The notes: generated from the sequence alone by a model not told the origin. 64,000 nt of DNA from Heliocidaris tuberculata (GCA_025618425.1 CM046847.1:14939968-15003967), one strand, 5' to 3'. Shown: positions 43,201 through 48,884, counted from the first letter of the stretch. Program-made: numbers and translations.

Positions 43201-44310
43201 CACGTAAACACAATAAAGAAGGGTGAACCTTTAATGGAAAATCTCGTTATCAATATCGGTGAGGTCTGTCACACCGACAAGACCGACACCACATCGACAC
43301 TGTGACCGGGAAAAAATACATCACCCAGAATGGCCTAGATTTATCAATCAAAATTGGTGCGACTGGAGTATAGGCCTAATTGCGGGTCAGAACATGGACC
43401 TACTAGAGAGCCCATGGTCAGACGGCAGGCATCGTTTCCGTTCCTGCCAGAAGAAAGGTCGCGAACCCAACATTCACTGTTGCAGTAGTCAAACGCAGAC
43501 AACAAAATGGCTCTAAGCAAGATTTAATTTTCTTAAATTTGCTAGATTACCTGATTCAGGGACTCTTCAACTCTTACTATGCTAGAAATGTGAGGTTTCA
43601 GAGTTGAAAGTGAATATTTAAATAATTATTTTCCTCTCATGTATGCATGATCTAGAATGGACCATTGCCTGCTGATACACGCAAAACCTATTGAAGCCTA
43701 TTCAAACGTAAAAGCTATTGTGGAGTACAAGCTTATGTATAAGTGGTCGCGAACATGATTCTTTTGTCAAATTTGTTTTGAGTGTTGAGTACGTCATAGA
43801 CCTAGACCTATACCTACTTGAATGTGTTTCGTGGATGTACTAAGTCACATAACAATATTCAAAAATGGATATGTGTCTTCTTCCACGAAAACATCCATGA
43901 TTGGGCATCCATGATTGTCCGTGCATCCATTTACGCCCTTCTGAAGGACACACGATGTCAAGTAACGACAAGGTAAAGAAGAGAGAGAGAGGGGGGGGGG
44001 GGAGAAAAAGGAGGGTATGGGGCAGATGGGTAGGAATTTCGAAGAGAGAGAGGGGGAGTGAGAGCGATGGTTCAGTAAAAGTGTAATATCGTATAGTTTC
44101 AAGCAAAATCAGATGATGCTATAGGTCGTCTCACCTTCTTGGAATATGAGGGGAAATCCTTCCCTGGTCCACTCTGTAGAATGGATGGTGACTTCCTTCA
44201 TCGCTAGTAGCATTCACCAGGTTCACGACACTAGTAGAATTTCCTGTAGGTCCACACAGGACTCCCAAGACAGGACACAGGATTCTAGCTAATGTCAAAG
44301 CTAATGCCAT
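4502..44310 (-). CDS. HPSE-like: Heparanase-like GH79 endo-beta-glucuronidase, complete ten-exon gene
   Basis: Predicted secreted or lysosomal enzyme that cuts heparan sulfate chains of proteoglycans. The coding exons, in transcript order, are 44135-44310, 30074-30217, 23992-24140, 21818-21988, 21169-21382, 17131-17391, 12934-13054, 10377-10525, 6903-7049 and 4502-4712. Every junction has GT/AG borders and matching phase, giving 1743 nt and 580 aa. I see a signal peptide (about 1-20), the RGLSPAVFRVGG stretch (116-127), the catalytic acid/base motif WQLGNEPN with E214, the nucleophile motif WLGETSS with E351, and the C-terminal beta-sandwich ending in PPMTYGFYVIRDANAPVC. There are about a dozen N-glycosylation sequons. 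Human heparanase is 543 aa; this protein is longer at the N-terminus but lacks roughly 50 residues of the linker that is excised during human maturation. Both catalytic Glu make a working HPSE-type enzyme more likely than a non-catalytic HPSE2 type, although the C-terminus resembles both. Intron 1 contains an antisense lectin gene. No cDNA was available to me. Confidence 0.9.
4713..6902 (-). other. Heparanase intron 9 with diverged approximately 200-bp tandem repeats
   Basis: Between about 5570 and 6470 two blocks recur three or four times: GGCACTTAAGGGGTGCTGCC with a nearby GGTACC, and CCTAAGGATGAT with CTACCAATTTTGGTTGAA-like text. The unit length is near 200 bases and the copies are well diverged. 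I see no gene in the rest of the intron. Confidence 0.6.
6903..7049 (-). CDS. HPSE-like: Heparanase exon 9: beta-sandwich strands
   Basis: No long open frame marks this exon; it is recognised by homology and phase. The acceptor is GTGTATGCAG and the donor is GGCAG|GTAACG. The frame gives AGAVTVMALNLHNDSEAS and VDEYLLQPEGGNLTG, the counterpart of GDLTLYAINLHN and VDKYLLRPLG of human heparanase. One base completes the exon 8 Ser codon and two bases pass to exon 10, so the frame closes exactly. Confidence 0.93.
7105..8021. mobile_element. Compound foldback element, TGCAGGCGTCACACTGTCCC ends
   Basis: The outer arms (7105-7280 and 7850-8021, inverted) begin TGCAGGCGTCACACTGTCCC. A further direct-orientation copy of the arm sits at 7637-7800, and 7330-7625 is itself a palindrome centred near 7470 (TTCGCCTCTTC / GTGAGGCGAAAAA). 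The whole folds into nested hairpins. It starts 56 bases from heparanase exon 9 in intron 8 and abuts another foldback at 8033. Confidence 0.8.
8033..9303. mobile_element. Terminal-inverted-repeat element, about 290-bp arms
   Basis: Arms 8033-8322 and 9012-9303 are inverted copies (ATAGTTAGGTACACAGAC... and complement) about 90% alike by eye. The interior is about 690 bases with no coding capacity. Adjacent to, or nested against, the 7105-8021 foldback. Confidence 0.8.
9993..10150. repeat. (GAA)n tract grading into (GGA)n
   Basis: About 120 bases of nearly uninterrupted GAA (9993-10112), then GGA/GAG to about 10150. In the sense (minus) strand of heparanase it reads TTC/TCC, roughly 230 bases past the exon 8 donor. 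A purine-pyrimidine mirror repeat of this length can form triplex DNA. Confidence 0.95.
10377..10525 (-). CDS. HPSE-like: Heparanase exon 8: barrel end and start of beta-sandwich
   Basis: The acceptor is TATTCCAACAG and the donor is GTGTC|GTAAGT. Residues 413-461 include LYWTCFMHKRLLGTHVLSVS and YVHVFAHCTR, matching the DYWLSLLFKKLVGTKVL and LRVYLHCTN parts of human heparanase. The window's long GAA repeat lies about 230 bases into the next intron. Confidence 0.92.
11340..11368. repeat. Poly(C) run of 29
   Basis: Uninterrupted C tract within heparanase intron 7 (poly(G) in the transcript). One of the longest of many G/C homopolymers in the window. Confidence 0.95.
11530..12400. mobile_element. 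Partial copy of the CTACAAG foldback with an insertion
   Basis: 11530-11692 and 12048-12395 match the large foldback at 27751-29743, with shared strings such as CACCGGAAGTAGAT, GAACAGAGAGGTCATCGT and GGACCACCCACTGCTCGTGG. Between them 11693-12047 is foreign sequence with T/G-rich and AATACAAAATACAAA ends, an insertion into the older element. Lies in heparanase intron 7. Confidence 0.7.
12934..13054 (-). CDS. HPSE-like: Heparanase exon 7: late barrel segment
   Basis: The acceptor is TTTGTTTCCAG and the donor is TCACCG|GTAAGT. Encodes residues 373-412, ILHNLGLAAQMGISIFVYWN and then FLGGFYGLLEHH. This aligns with the [26 protein letters not shown] segment of human heparanase. Ends in phase 0. 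Confidence 0.93.
13284..13435. mobile_element. Palindromic hairpin MITE, GGCCCTCTTGCAT type, best-preserved copy
   Basis: Near-perfect inverted repeat starting CCAGGGCCCTCTTGCATAAA and ending with its complement, in heparanase intron 6. It is flanked by TTA on both sides, a three-base duplication like that of PIF/Harbinger elements. No transposase is present. Sibling of 4322-4470 and 33664-33813. Confidence 0.87.
13599..14514. mobile_element. CACTCTTAAAA terminal-inverted-repeat element rich in TTGGGTAA words
   Basis: Begins CACTCTTAAAATGTTGGG and ends with the complement of CACTCTTAAAAAAGTTGGG. The interior holds many TTGGGTAA / TTGCCCAA words in both orientations and a GGATAGGATA minisatellite (14043-14127). 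Non-coding. In heparanase intron 6. Confidence 0.75.
15060..15560. repeat. CCCTTTTYTGATAAGTGCC-type degenerate tandem repeats
   Basis: Short diverged repeats of a 'T-rich plus TAAGTGCC' word fill this stretch. 15182-15272 is duplicated almost exactly at 15288-15378, a 106-base tandem step. An inverted relative occupies 46970-47340. Confidence 0.65.
15863..16254. repeat. Two (AT)n microsatellites around a GA-rich stretch
   Basis: (AT)n at 15863-15902 and 16198-16254 bracket about 300 bases including a GGAGAAAGAGAG-rich part. The right tract abuts an element end at 16255. Heparanase intron 6. Confidence 0.9.
16255..16570. mobile_element. One-armed fragment related to the mariner-like element
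   Basis: Starts CCGTGCGTCTCAAAAAAAAA and contains GAGCACTGCTCACTTTTGTA and GCGCAGGAATGGGCCT. These resemble the arms of the 55447-58390 element (CAGTGCGTTTAAAAAAAAGT, GAGTACTGGCTACTTTTGTA). No matching right arm found. Confidence 0.5.
17131..17391 (-). CDS. HPSE-like: Heparanase exon 6: catalytic nucleophile WLGETSS
   Basis: Encodes residues 286-371 with FLREAGDSINATTVHFYNLRG (human has HHYYLNG; the second His is Phe here), RVKWLGETSS with the nucleophile E351, and LSNRYLAGF. The acceptor is TTTACTAG and the donor is TTTCT|GTAAGT. Sequons at N295, N310, N315 and N340. A terminal-inverted-repeat element ends only 26 bases upstream of this exon. Confidence 0.95.
17418..18515. mobile_element. 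TIR element packed with TTGCGTAG / CTACGCAA repeats
   Basis: Ends are perfect inverted repeats, ACTAAAGGGGCTTTCACACC and complement, continuing into arrays of TTGCGTAGAG-like words in both orientations. About 1.1 kb, non-coding. It sits in heparanase intron 5 with its end 26 bases from the exon 6 acceptor. Confidence 0.85.
18540..19620. repeat. Three diverged copies of an ACCTGCAAGACTCT / AACTTGGCAACCGTTAA repeat
   Basis: Copies lie near 18615-18690, 18770-18835 and 19530-19610, each with TTGTGACAAATAACTTGG and AACCGTTAATCCTATTGTG-like text. A hAT element (19096-19408) separates the last two. No coding capacity. Confidence 0.6.
19096..19408. mobile_element. hAT-type MITE with exact 8-bp duplication
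   Basis: Begins CAGTGGCGTAGCTAGGATTT and ends CAGCTACGCTAGTG. Flanked by GCCGTACC at 19088-19095 and 19409-19416. The 313-base interior is G-rich with three poly(G) runs. Heparanase intron 5. Confidence 0.88.
20590..21160. repeat. TTCGGAATTATGAACC repeat element
   Basis: About 25 degenerate copies of a 'TTCGGAATTATGAAC' word in mixed orientation, ending GAAAAACGACATGTAAC next to the heparanase exon 5 donor. A smaller hairpin (about 20663-20765, CAATCTTACGATCAATCGTA) is nested inside. The same element occurs at 37418-37625 in the lectin gene. Confidence 0.75.
21169..21382 (-). CDS. HPSE-like: Heparanase exon 5: catalytic acid/base Glu and following helix
   Basis: The acceptor CTTCCTAG precedes AACCGAATC, so the split codon becomes GAA and the protein reads GNEPNLFRK, the GH79 acid/base motif. 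The rest (ISARQLAKDFITLRGIL, ELVGPD) matches the NGSQLGEDFIQLHKLL and LYGPD parts of human heparanase. The donor is GAGAG|GTACCT. A TTCGGAATT-repeat element (20590-21160) ends about 10-15 bases into the intron. Confidence 0.95.
21526..21706. mobile_element. Short CACTCTCTTAAAA-type inverted-repeat element
   Basis: CTCTCTCCAAGAAAAAAAAA on the left and TTTTTTTAAGAGAG on the right face each other, with AGAGTG-ACTCTATTTTCA words between. It occupies much of the 434-base heparanase intron 4. Related in style to 30469-31610. Confidence 0.6.
21818..21988 (-). CDS. HPSE-like: Heparanase exon 4: ends inside the catalytic Glu codon
   Basis: Encodes residues 158-213, including CGVDLAFTLNVITRK (compare the GLDLIFGLNALLR-type strand) and YRVIWQLGN. 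The donor is AACG|GTAAGA. The last G is the first base of the catalytic Glu codon, completed by AA at the start of exon 5. Read without splicing, the frame would give Gly-Lys in place of Glu-Pro. Confidence 0.95.
22744..23137. mobile_element. hAT-type MITE with exact 8-bp duplication
   Basis: Begins CATGGGTGTCGATCCCGGGG and ends GGATCGACACCCCGG. Flanked by CTCCGTTT at 22736-22743 and 23138-23145. G/C runs at both ends, AT-rich middle, non-coding. Heparanase intron 3. Confidence 0.85.
23388..23745. repeat. Tandem AGACCGACA repeats, about 125-bp unit
   Basis: Two and a half copies of a unit with GAGACCGACGTCC, CCCTCGA, GAAATACAT and ATAGAAAGTTCCAAAA. Relatives at 40940-41370 carry the same CACGAGACCGACGGCC words in both orientations. 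Six-frame translation of this array gives long but meaningless frames. Confidence 0.75.
23992..24140 (-). CDS. HPSE-like: Heparanase exon 3: LLRGLSPAVFRVGG block
   Basis: The acceptor GGACTTTCAG lies before ATCACCC and the donor is ACAG|GTATGA. The frame carries TLLRGLSPAVFRVGG, the counterpart of the ARGLSPAYLRFGG motif of human heparanase, and then about 30 residues rich in Arg/Asp. These lead straight into exon 4 with no long linker. A diverged copy of the acceptor side of this exon lies at 26494-26640 in intron 2 (see findings). Confidence 0.92.
24698..25317. mobile_element. Hairpin MITE with AAAGGCCAAGTCCAC ends
   Basis: Arms of about 220 bases, starting AAAGGCCAAGTCCACACTAA and ending ATGTGGACTTGGCCTTT, around a roughly 170-base centre. 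Inserted in the left arm of the 24257-26466 foldback; the foldback's right arm (25790-25860) shows the uninterrupted sequence. Confidence 0.88.
26167..26450. repeat. 'ATGAATAGCGGTCCTT' repeat, nested insertion
   Basis: Two tandem copies of a unit made of CGCTATTCATAAAAACCGCT and GAATAGCGGTCCTTATGA words, interrupting the right end of the foldback (ATTTCGGG before, ATTTCGGGACAGG after). Related to 1494-1620. Confidence 0.75.
26494..26640. repeat. Duplicated heparanase exon 3 border (decoy acceptor)
   Basis: Aligns with 24117-24257: shared AGTGT, TGGATGG, GATCTGAAAGTC, TTAACAAT, AATTCTTG, TGTTTGACTA and TTTGTAGGC in the same order. It therefore carries a copy of the exon 3 acceptor (minus GACTTTCAG at 26521-26529) plus about 24 bases of exon-like sequence. 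Confidence 0.78.
27751..29743. mobile_element. Large foldback element with CTACAAG / CTTGTAG repeats, one internal insertion
   Basis: Ends TAGCTACGTTCATACGGGAC and its complement. Arms carry GAAACTACAAG, CACCGGAAGTAGAT, GAACAGAGAGGTCATCGT and CCACCCACTGCTCGTGG in opposite orientation around a centre near 28850. About 27807-28290 is unrelated insertion. 29395-29590 repeats part of the right arm. Non-coding. Heparanase intron 2. Confidence 0.8.
30074..30217 (-). CDS. HPSE-like: Heparanase exon 2: first strand of the GH79 barrel
   Basis: The acceptor is TTCTCATTAACAG and the donor is AAA|GTGAGT. The frame encodes residues about 60-106 with TLSFSVSIDTN and VDRRYLS, matching the SVTIDAN-type segment that opens the catalytic domain of heparanases. 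It starts with one base completing the exon 1 codon and ends with two bases of a Lys codon. Sequon at N65. Confidence 0.85.
30469..31610. mobile_element. TIR element with GAGTGAA / TTCACTC words
   Basis: Left end CTCTCTAAATGTAAAGGAGT, right end complementary (CACTCTTTTACATTTAGACA). Both sides are studded with short GAGTGAA-type repeats and the middle is about 0.8 kb of unrecognised sequence. Heparanase intron 1, just upstream of exon 2. Confidence 0.65.
31647..32595. mobile_element. hAT-type element with exact 8-bp duplication
   Basis: Begins CAGGGGCGTCGCTAGAGG and ends CTAGTGACGCCCCTG. Flanked by GATGGGAG at 31639-31646 and 32596-32603. The interior holds a GGAAAAGGAAAAG purine tract and two CCCTTCGGCAATGGGCT / poly(C) / AGGATTTTCAAA blocks. 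Related in inverted order to 44824-46194. The Lys- and Phe-rich open frames here are repeat translations. Confidence 0.9.
33664..33813. mobile_element. Palindromic hairpin MITE, GGGCCCCGTTGCAC variant
   Basis: Arms TGGGCCCCGTTGCACAAAAT and the complementary ATTTTGTGCAACGGGCCCC-like end flank nested GTTGCGTTTGA inversions, with a centre related to the other two copies (AGCCAATCAGAAG). Lies in heparanase intron 1, upstream of the antisense lectin gene. Confidence 0.85.
34301..34557. mobile_element. hAT-type MITE with exact 8-bp duplication
   Basis: 257 bases, CAGGGGCGGCGCTACAGGGG to CTGGCGCCGCCCCTG, flanked by CTTAAAAG at 34293-34300 and 34558-34565. The interior is an A/G-rich tract. Lies about 820 bases upstream of the lectin start codon. 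Confidence 0.92.
35377..35513 (+). CDS. Lectin exon 1: signal peptide and first cysteines
   Basis: ATG at 35377. Encodes the hydrophobic leader VFLSIVTSVAMLPLLPG and CGCPPLWTAFQDHCY. The donor is CTACAG|GTAGGG and two bases pass to exon 2. A TATAAAAG word lies at 35344-35351, about 30 bases before the ATG, which would leave a very short leader if it is a TATA box. Confidence 0.9.
35377..38715 (+). CDS. Secreted C-type lectin, three exons, nested in heparanase intron 1
   Basis: Predicted secreted sugar-binding protein of 189 aa with one C-type lectin domain. Exons 35377-35513, 37205-37382 and 38461-38715 join in phase with GT/AG borders. A signal peptide (about 1-28) is followed by GGCGCPPLW and DHCYRYF, the typical start of a long-form domain (C33/C44). 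Further hallmarks are WNGAEIHC with C62, LTSIHSQEE, WIGLHD (113-118), WQWSDGS, WESGQPNNWGNGQDCVEY, EWGDLPC and GYVCKLPQW with the stop. Expected disulfides are C62-C184 and C152-C169. The Ca2+-site motif is QPN (142-144), between EPN (mannose-type) and QPD (galactose-type), and WGD replaces the usual WND; the specificity cannot be read from this. Such small lectins are abundant in echinoderm immunity and skeleton formation. It runs opposite to the host gene. Confidence 0.92.
36286..37066. mobile_element. hAT-type element with tandem repeats inside, in lectin intron 1
   Basis: Flanked by CTCATCAT at 36278-36285 and 37067-37074. The right end CCTGGCTACACGCCTG matches the left CGCGTAGCCAGG after complementing, with a few changes at the left tip. 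The interior has a 180-190-bp unit repeated from about 36410 to 36950 (CGCGAAGCGCGAAAGCTCTG, GCAAATTTGAGAGAAA, CGACGCCCGGACTGCTT), one copy being truncated. Confidence 0.83.
37205..37382 (+). CDS. Lectin exon 2: first half of the C-type lectin domain
   Basis: Acceptor CACCTCTAG, then ATATTTCTCGG. Encodes residues 47-105 with SVKNITWNGAEIHC, LGHLTSIHSQEEMDFL and YETLRSKV. The donor is AAAGTG|GTATGC, phase 0. A TTCGGAATT-type repeat starts about 36 bases into the next intron. Confidence 0.9.
37418..37625. repeat. TTCGGAATTATGAACC repeat element in lectin intron 2
   Basis: Starts GTTACATGTCGTTTTCCCGA, the complement of the end of the 20590-21160 element, and continues with AATTCCGAAAATGAAATA-type words. 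It lies a few tens of bases past the exon 2 donor. Confidence 0.75.
38461..38715 (+). CDS. Lectin exon 3: WIGL, QPN and C-terminal cysteines
   Basis: Acceptor TCCTCATCTCAG, phase 0. Encodes residues 106-189: NLVKVWIGLHDRITEDNWQW, then GQPNNWGNGQDCVEY, then EWGDLPC and GYVCK, and TGA at 38713-38715. An open frame begins upstream at 38422 but crosses the acceptor, so its start is not the true one. Confidence 0.93.
   Translation, partial: AINLVKVWIGLHDRITEDNWQWSDGSSYDFNQWESGQPNNWGNGQDCVEYHLTEAGYEWGDLPCDIGAENQHAPTGYVCKLPQW
38905..38910 (+). terminator. Possible polyadenylation signal of the lectin gene
   Basis: AATAAA 190 bases after the lectin stop codon, on the gene's strand, at a plausible distance. 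Confidence 0.45.
40940..41370. repeat. CACGAGACCGACGGCC repeats in inverted halves
   Basis: The left half reads GAGACCGAC-type words and the right half the complement (GTCGGTCTCGTGG). They are separated by AAAGAAATACATAGGGGAAG, so the block folds back on itself. Same family as 23388-23745. Confidence 0.7.
41475..42410 (+). pseudogene. Truncated non-LTR retrotransposon (LINE): reverse-transcriptase C-terminus and 3' end
   Basis: Translation shows the conserved end of LINE reverse transcriptases: QPHISYGLEVWGCTYSSF, then IFIIQK. After a frameshift near 41570 come PLFLALKTLDVYKFHRFL, then ATFMYM, LPHSVYEY and YDTRQKDSKSLILPK, and after an in-frame TGA (41812) RIWNSLPLDIK. The remainder to about 42410 is 3' untranslated sequence ending in an ATTC microsatellite tail. 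The catalytic YADD part is absent, so it is a dead 5'-truncated copy. Confidence 0.88.
44135..44310 (-). CDS. HPSE-like: Heparanase exon 1: start codon, signal peptide, variable N-terminus
   Basis: The ATG is at 44308-44310 with an in-frame TGA four codons upstream, so this is the first possible start in the frame. Residues 1-20 (MALALTLARILCPVLGVLCG) look like a signal peptide, followed by a Ser/Asn-rich stretch with sequons at N23 and N33 that resembles no heparanase region I know. The exon ends in AAG before a GTGAGA donor and leaves two bases, which exon 2 completes in frame. The link to exon 2 rests on this phase, the signal peptide and the donor, across a 13.9-kb intron. It is therefore the least certain junction of the gene. 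Confidence 0.72.
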
Positions 44311-44823
44311 TTCACTAGATCACTTGTCTTGTGGACACAGCGCGCGGGAACGGGTAACTAAAATACGACAAAAGGAGCATTTATCCTGCTTTTGTATTTA
44401 CTTCGGCAGTCCTGATTTATCTGATAGTGCGGTTAGTGCACACAATGGCATGGGTCCGAATGATAGAATGGAGTCTCAGATTACAATAAGCCAGTTCGTA
44501 GATACAATCTGAGCATGAGCAGATATAGGTCATCTGTACCAAATTCTAAAACCCACTGACACGAATACTTGATATGTGCTCATGAATGTCATGTAATCAT
44601 TATTCAATTATTCACCAATGGTGCATTCCATGATACCCAGGTGGAAGTATGCTTTTCAAAAGGCGAAACAAAAGCTATTCATGAGGCACATCTATCACTT
44701 TGAGAGTGATTATTCTAAAGTGCACAAAGTTGGACATCTCCATTTTTAAAATATCTGTGGATATTTGGGGTCATTTGTACCATGTGCTAACTACGAACTA
44801 GTCTATTGTCAAAAGCGTATGAG

Positions 44824-46194
44824 CAGGGGCGTCGCTAGTATAACGAGACGTGGAAGAAGGACGCAGGACTAGTTCTATTTATCTTAACTGACTCAAATGT
44901 TTATTGATCATATCATTTTTTATCAGGAACACGATGAAAAATAACCAGTCAAAATATCTTCAAATCAGTTTGTTGCCAAACCATGCAACAGAACATCCAT
45001 GTTATATACAACTGCTTTCAATCTACTTGTAATAGCAAGCAACTCAACCAGAGACAGAGTACTTTTCCGTCCTCAGTGACAGTCCAACCATTAACCTTCA
45101 AAAAATTATCCTTCCAGACGGACACACCCAACTCTCTACCACTACCCCTATATTCTAAGACACATTTTAGAATGCCACATCTTAGAATGCAACACTAAAT
45201 AGGCATGCACCTGAAAGAAGGCATGCAAATCGTGACCTAAATGGTCTGTAACTTAGAATGTCACATTTTAGAATGCAACACTGAATAGGCATGCACCTGA
45301 AAGAAGAAGGCATGCAAATAGTGACCTACATGTAAATGGTCTGTAACTTAACAATACAACTGGTATGACATGTATACATGTAACACCTGTAGTGCCTACC
45401 AAAGTCATATCACTACACTAGAACATTTTGAATGGGGGTGGGGGGGGGGGGTTGTAACAATAGCTTGTAACACAGAAATTTTTAGGGTCTGACACTTAAA
45501 TTTGCCGACAAAAATTCTGCGCCCTTATCTTCCCCTAATAATAAAAGAAAACTGCAGATGTAGATATCTTGATCATACGGGCCCATTTTCGCAAGCGGGG
45601 GGGGGGGGGGGGGGGGGAGCAGACGCCTTTTGCCCAAATATCAACTTTTCAATATCTAAATTTTTGTGAGCGAGCGAGGCGAGCGAGCAAATTTTTAAAA
45701 ACTTTTCGTAGTGAAAATGTACAGAAGTTACACGTAAAAGTTACAAAATTATCCAGGAACCTCGTTGCCCAAATATGTGGATATTCTGACACCTCACTGC
45801 CTGAATATAAAATGGTGGTTGCCCGAATATCGGAATTTTGAAAATCCTCGGGAGGAGGGGGAGGGGGCTGCAGCCCATTGCCGAAGGGGGACGCCTTTCC
45901 AAGTGTTTTTGCGAGCGAGCGAAGCGAGCAAGCGAGAAAAAAAAATCAACAATGGCCAGTTTTTACTTCTTTTTCTTTCCTTCTTTTTTTCTGATTTTGT
46001 TTTCCTTTCCTTTCCCTTTTATTTGTTTATTTTTTCTTCTCCTTTCTTTTTTCTCCGTTTCCTTTTCTTTTTCATCTTCCCTCTCCCTTTTCCCCCTCAT
46101 TTTTTCGGACAGAGGTAGCGCATTTGCTGACAGCAATTTTGAGTGGGGGTGGGACACCCCCCCCCCCCCACTTCCCCCTCTAGCGACGCCCCTG
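44824..46194. mobile_element. hAT-type element, 1.4 kb, 7-of-8 duplication
   Basis: Begins CAGGGGCGTCGCTAGTAT and ends CTCTAGCGACGCCCCTG. Flanks are CGTATGAG (44816-44823) and CATATGAG (46195-46202). The interior shares blocks with 31647-32595 in opposite order, and 45165-45253 is tandemly repeated at 45259-45352 (GGCATGCACCTGAAAGAAG). The long frame at 45838-46407 is a translation of T-rich and poly(C) sequence. Confidence 0.82.
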
Positions 46195-46333
46195 CATATG
46201 AGGTGTGGGGATAGTCTGCAGGCACAGAATCTATTTGACACTTCTGCATATATTGCATACAGCCTTGAGCCTAGACTAATTTTGTTAGTCTCTAACACGA
46301 GCAGCTACTGTACAGGGACTATGGAATACAGTC

Positions 46334-47387
46334 CAGGGGCGGCGGAGCGTCTTTCAAAGTGGGGGGGGGGGGCACCTACAAAGGGTGAACATAAAGGAAA
46401 AAAATAGGGACGACTTTGTGATATTGGTATTACCCTACAGTTATCGACTCCATCATCGTTTCTTTAATATTGTGGTTCTGGACACTGCTTCAGCTTCCCC
46501 AATTAGCAGTTGTGTGTAATGGTGTAATGATTCATTTGCGAGAGAGCGAAGTGAGCTAGCAAAAATATTCATAATGCAGAAGTCCTTGGGTTGTGAATCA
46601 TTTACAACGATGTATTGAAAATGACAAACATCAAATTAATTGGGGGGGGGGGGTGTCTAATGATCTTTTAATTCGTACATTATCCCTGTTGTTTTTCTTT
46701 AGGATTACATCAATATCAACATACTTTATGCGATCTGCTTGATTTCATTATACACTGTAAGAGTGAGCGAGCGTAGCGAGCGAGTTTGGGGAAAATCTTA
46801 AGAAGATATTGCCCTTATACATGGTGTAAATTATGGGCACATTCGAGTGAGGGGCATTGTGTCCCTCTTGCCTCCAGCTCCACTGCCTTACATTTTAGTT
46901 GTGGTATATGGGTACCTGTTACTTCATAAAGCCCCACCGATTCTTTGAAGCTATATGCCTCTTTTTGTAAGAAACAATGGGAACTTATAGGAGATGAAAA
47001 TGGGCATTTATGAGAAGAGGAAAGGGCGCTTATCAGATAGGAAAATGGCATTTATCAGAAGTAAAGAGGAAGGCACTAATCAGATTTGAAAATGGGCACT
47101 TATCAGAAGGGAAAAATAAGCATATACTTATTAGAAAGGAAAGGGGGCACCTGTCAGAATTGAAAATGCACTTATCAAGGGAGAAATGGACACGTAGGGA
47201 AAAAAGGGAGCAATAATTATATTTGAAAAGGGGCGCTTATTAGAGGGAGAAAAGGGGGCACTTATCAGAAGGGGAATGGCACTTATTAGAAAGGAAAATG
47301 GGCACTTTTTTAGTTAAAAGGGCACCTTTGGGGTACTTGGAAAAGTGGGGGGCACTGTGCCCCCTGCCCCCGGGAGCGCCGCCCCTG
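46334..47387. mobile_element. Probable hAT-type element with GGGCACTTATCAGAA repeats
   Basis: Begins CAGGGGCGGCGGAGCG and ends GGAGCGCCGCCCCTG, good inverted ends. The flanks match at only 5 of 8 bases. 46970-47340 is an array of GGGCACTTATCAGAAGG words, the inverted relative of 15060-15560. Confidence 0.68.
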
Positions 47388-47505
47388 CTATTGTCTTCCA
47401 GATCAGACCCTGTGTTATACATTAGGACTGACAAGCCACCCCTCCCCGAAATTGTTGTAATTACCAAAATTCAGACAACCGTCACTCCAGCAAGATGGTC
47501 TTTTC

Positions 47506-47847
47506 CTACCTCATATATTTCGATGACGAAATTACGTTACTCGTAACTACATATAATAAAGAGTCAAAATTTTGGTCTCTGGCTTCTTTTGTTCGCAAAT
47601 TCGGGTAAATGGGCAACAGACGTCGAATGAGAGGATCTTTCACTGACAAAAATATGAACTTAGACCTAATCTTACTTTCAGTGCCAAAACGTAATGATGA
47701 GAACGCAAGAAAGAAAAGGAATTTCAAGGACATAATCAGCATCAAACAAGCTGTCCAGAGCTTAAGATTATAGTTGATTAGTGGTCCGAAGACTGACCAC
47801 GAAGACTGAATTGCGATGGTTGATATATTATGTACATGATGAAACAA
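47506..47847 (-). CDS. Unrecognised 113-codon frame, possible first exon
   Basis: Starts MFHHVHNIST with a hydrophobic stretch (WTACLMLIMSLKFLFFLAF, about residues 32-50) that could be a signal anchor, then a soluble stretch ending SSSKYMR. At its end ATGAG|GTAGGA could act as a donor. I do not recognise the family and found no partner exon between here and 44310. It could be chance in AT-rich DNA. Confidence 0.2.
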   Translation of the reverse strand: MFHHVHNISTIAIQSSWSVFGPLINYNLKLWTACLMLIMSLKFLFFLAFSSLRFGTESKIRSKFIFLSVKDPLIRRLLPIYPNLRTKEARDQNFDSLLYVVTSNVISSSKYMR

Positions 47848-48884
47848 TAATTACAATGTTCGTATATTGTAATATGAAATTCGATACCATTACTCGAGGG
47901 GGTATGGTGTTATTTCGCAACTGCCCCGCCCCCACCCCATATGAAATTTCTATGACTTTCTTGTCGGGAAGGGTGTAGACTTTTATGATCGATCTTTTGT
48001 GATATTAGAGATCGTGAAATGCAATTGGCGTATTAGTGTTTTGCATGCGAAATTTTCTCATCTAAAAATTTTTTTTTTTTTAATTTAGTACAGAGGCATA
48101 GCTCCAAAATTTGGGTGAATTGTGCACTTTCGTCTAAAAGCACCAAAACTGGTACAGTTGTTGAATACATTCTGAACAATATTATGTATGGAAGCAATTC
48201 CAAATATTAATCTACGGGGTAATTTTAAAGGAATTTGTAATTGCGAAACCTACTCAATAAACCTGTTCTCAAATATATTCAAATTTTATGCATACTTTTA
48301 AAACAAAGGTTGTTCTTGACAACCTCAAAAAAAAACAACAAACAAACAAACAAACAAACTTACTAGAGCGTGTCTATTTTGGTCGAATAGACCGGTTCGG
48401 TAATGTATTCAAATTTCAGCATACCTTTCAAACGAAGGTTGTTCTTGACAACCTGAAACCTTGCCCGAGGCTTCCCGGACATAGCAACAAGTGATGTATG
48501 CAAACTGATTTTAGCATTGAGGCTCATTAAAAAAAAAGAAAAAAGAAGCAGGTTAATGGAATAGCTCGTCACGTTTTTGAAATCTAACCCCTCCCCCGTG
48601 GTAACGATGTCCTGCTATTAGGATCTCTTCTCATTGCACCACAGATATATCATATGACACATTCTACCAATATTCGGTGTTCAGGGCAGAAACGGTGTAC
48701 ATGCCAATCAGAGTTACCCACCATTCTAACTCAGGAAGAAATTTTAGTTCCCAAATAATATTATTAAAGTTTCATTATTTTTTTTTTATAATTTCGATCT
48801 AGTTACCAAATAACGTATGCATCGGCAACAACTATTCTTGAGGGACATTTTCAGTTGTTAAACTAGGCTCTGTAAGAAACTTGA

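Larger units (their letters stand above)
38716..44134. other. Heparanase intron 1 downstream of the lectin; no further gene seen
   Basis: Contains a short telomere-like CCCTAACCCTAACCC near 38843, several poly(C)/poly(G) runs (39063-39079, 39290-39306), a G-rich element end near 40095-40225 (AAATCCGCCACTG), the AGACCGACA repeats (40940-41370) and a LINE remnant. The open frames at 40460-40937 and 43259-43516 resemble nothing I recognise. Confidence 0.5.

Noticed and set aside
43259..43516. 85-codon plus-strand frame with several Cys and Trp
   Set aside because: No recognisable family, no convincing splice partners, not near either gene's exons in phase.
45838..46407. 189-codon plus-strand frame, the longest in the window
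   Set aside because: Runs through T-rich sequence, a poly(C) run and the end of a hAT-type element; no domain.
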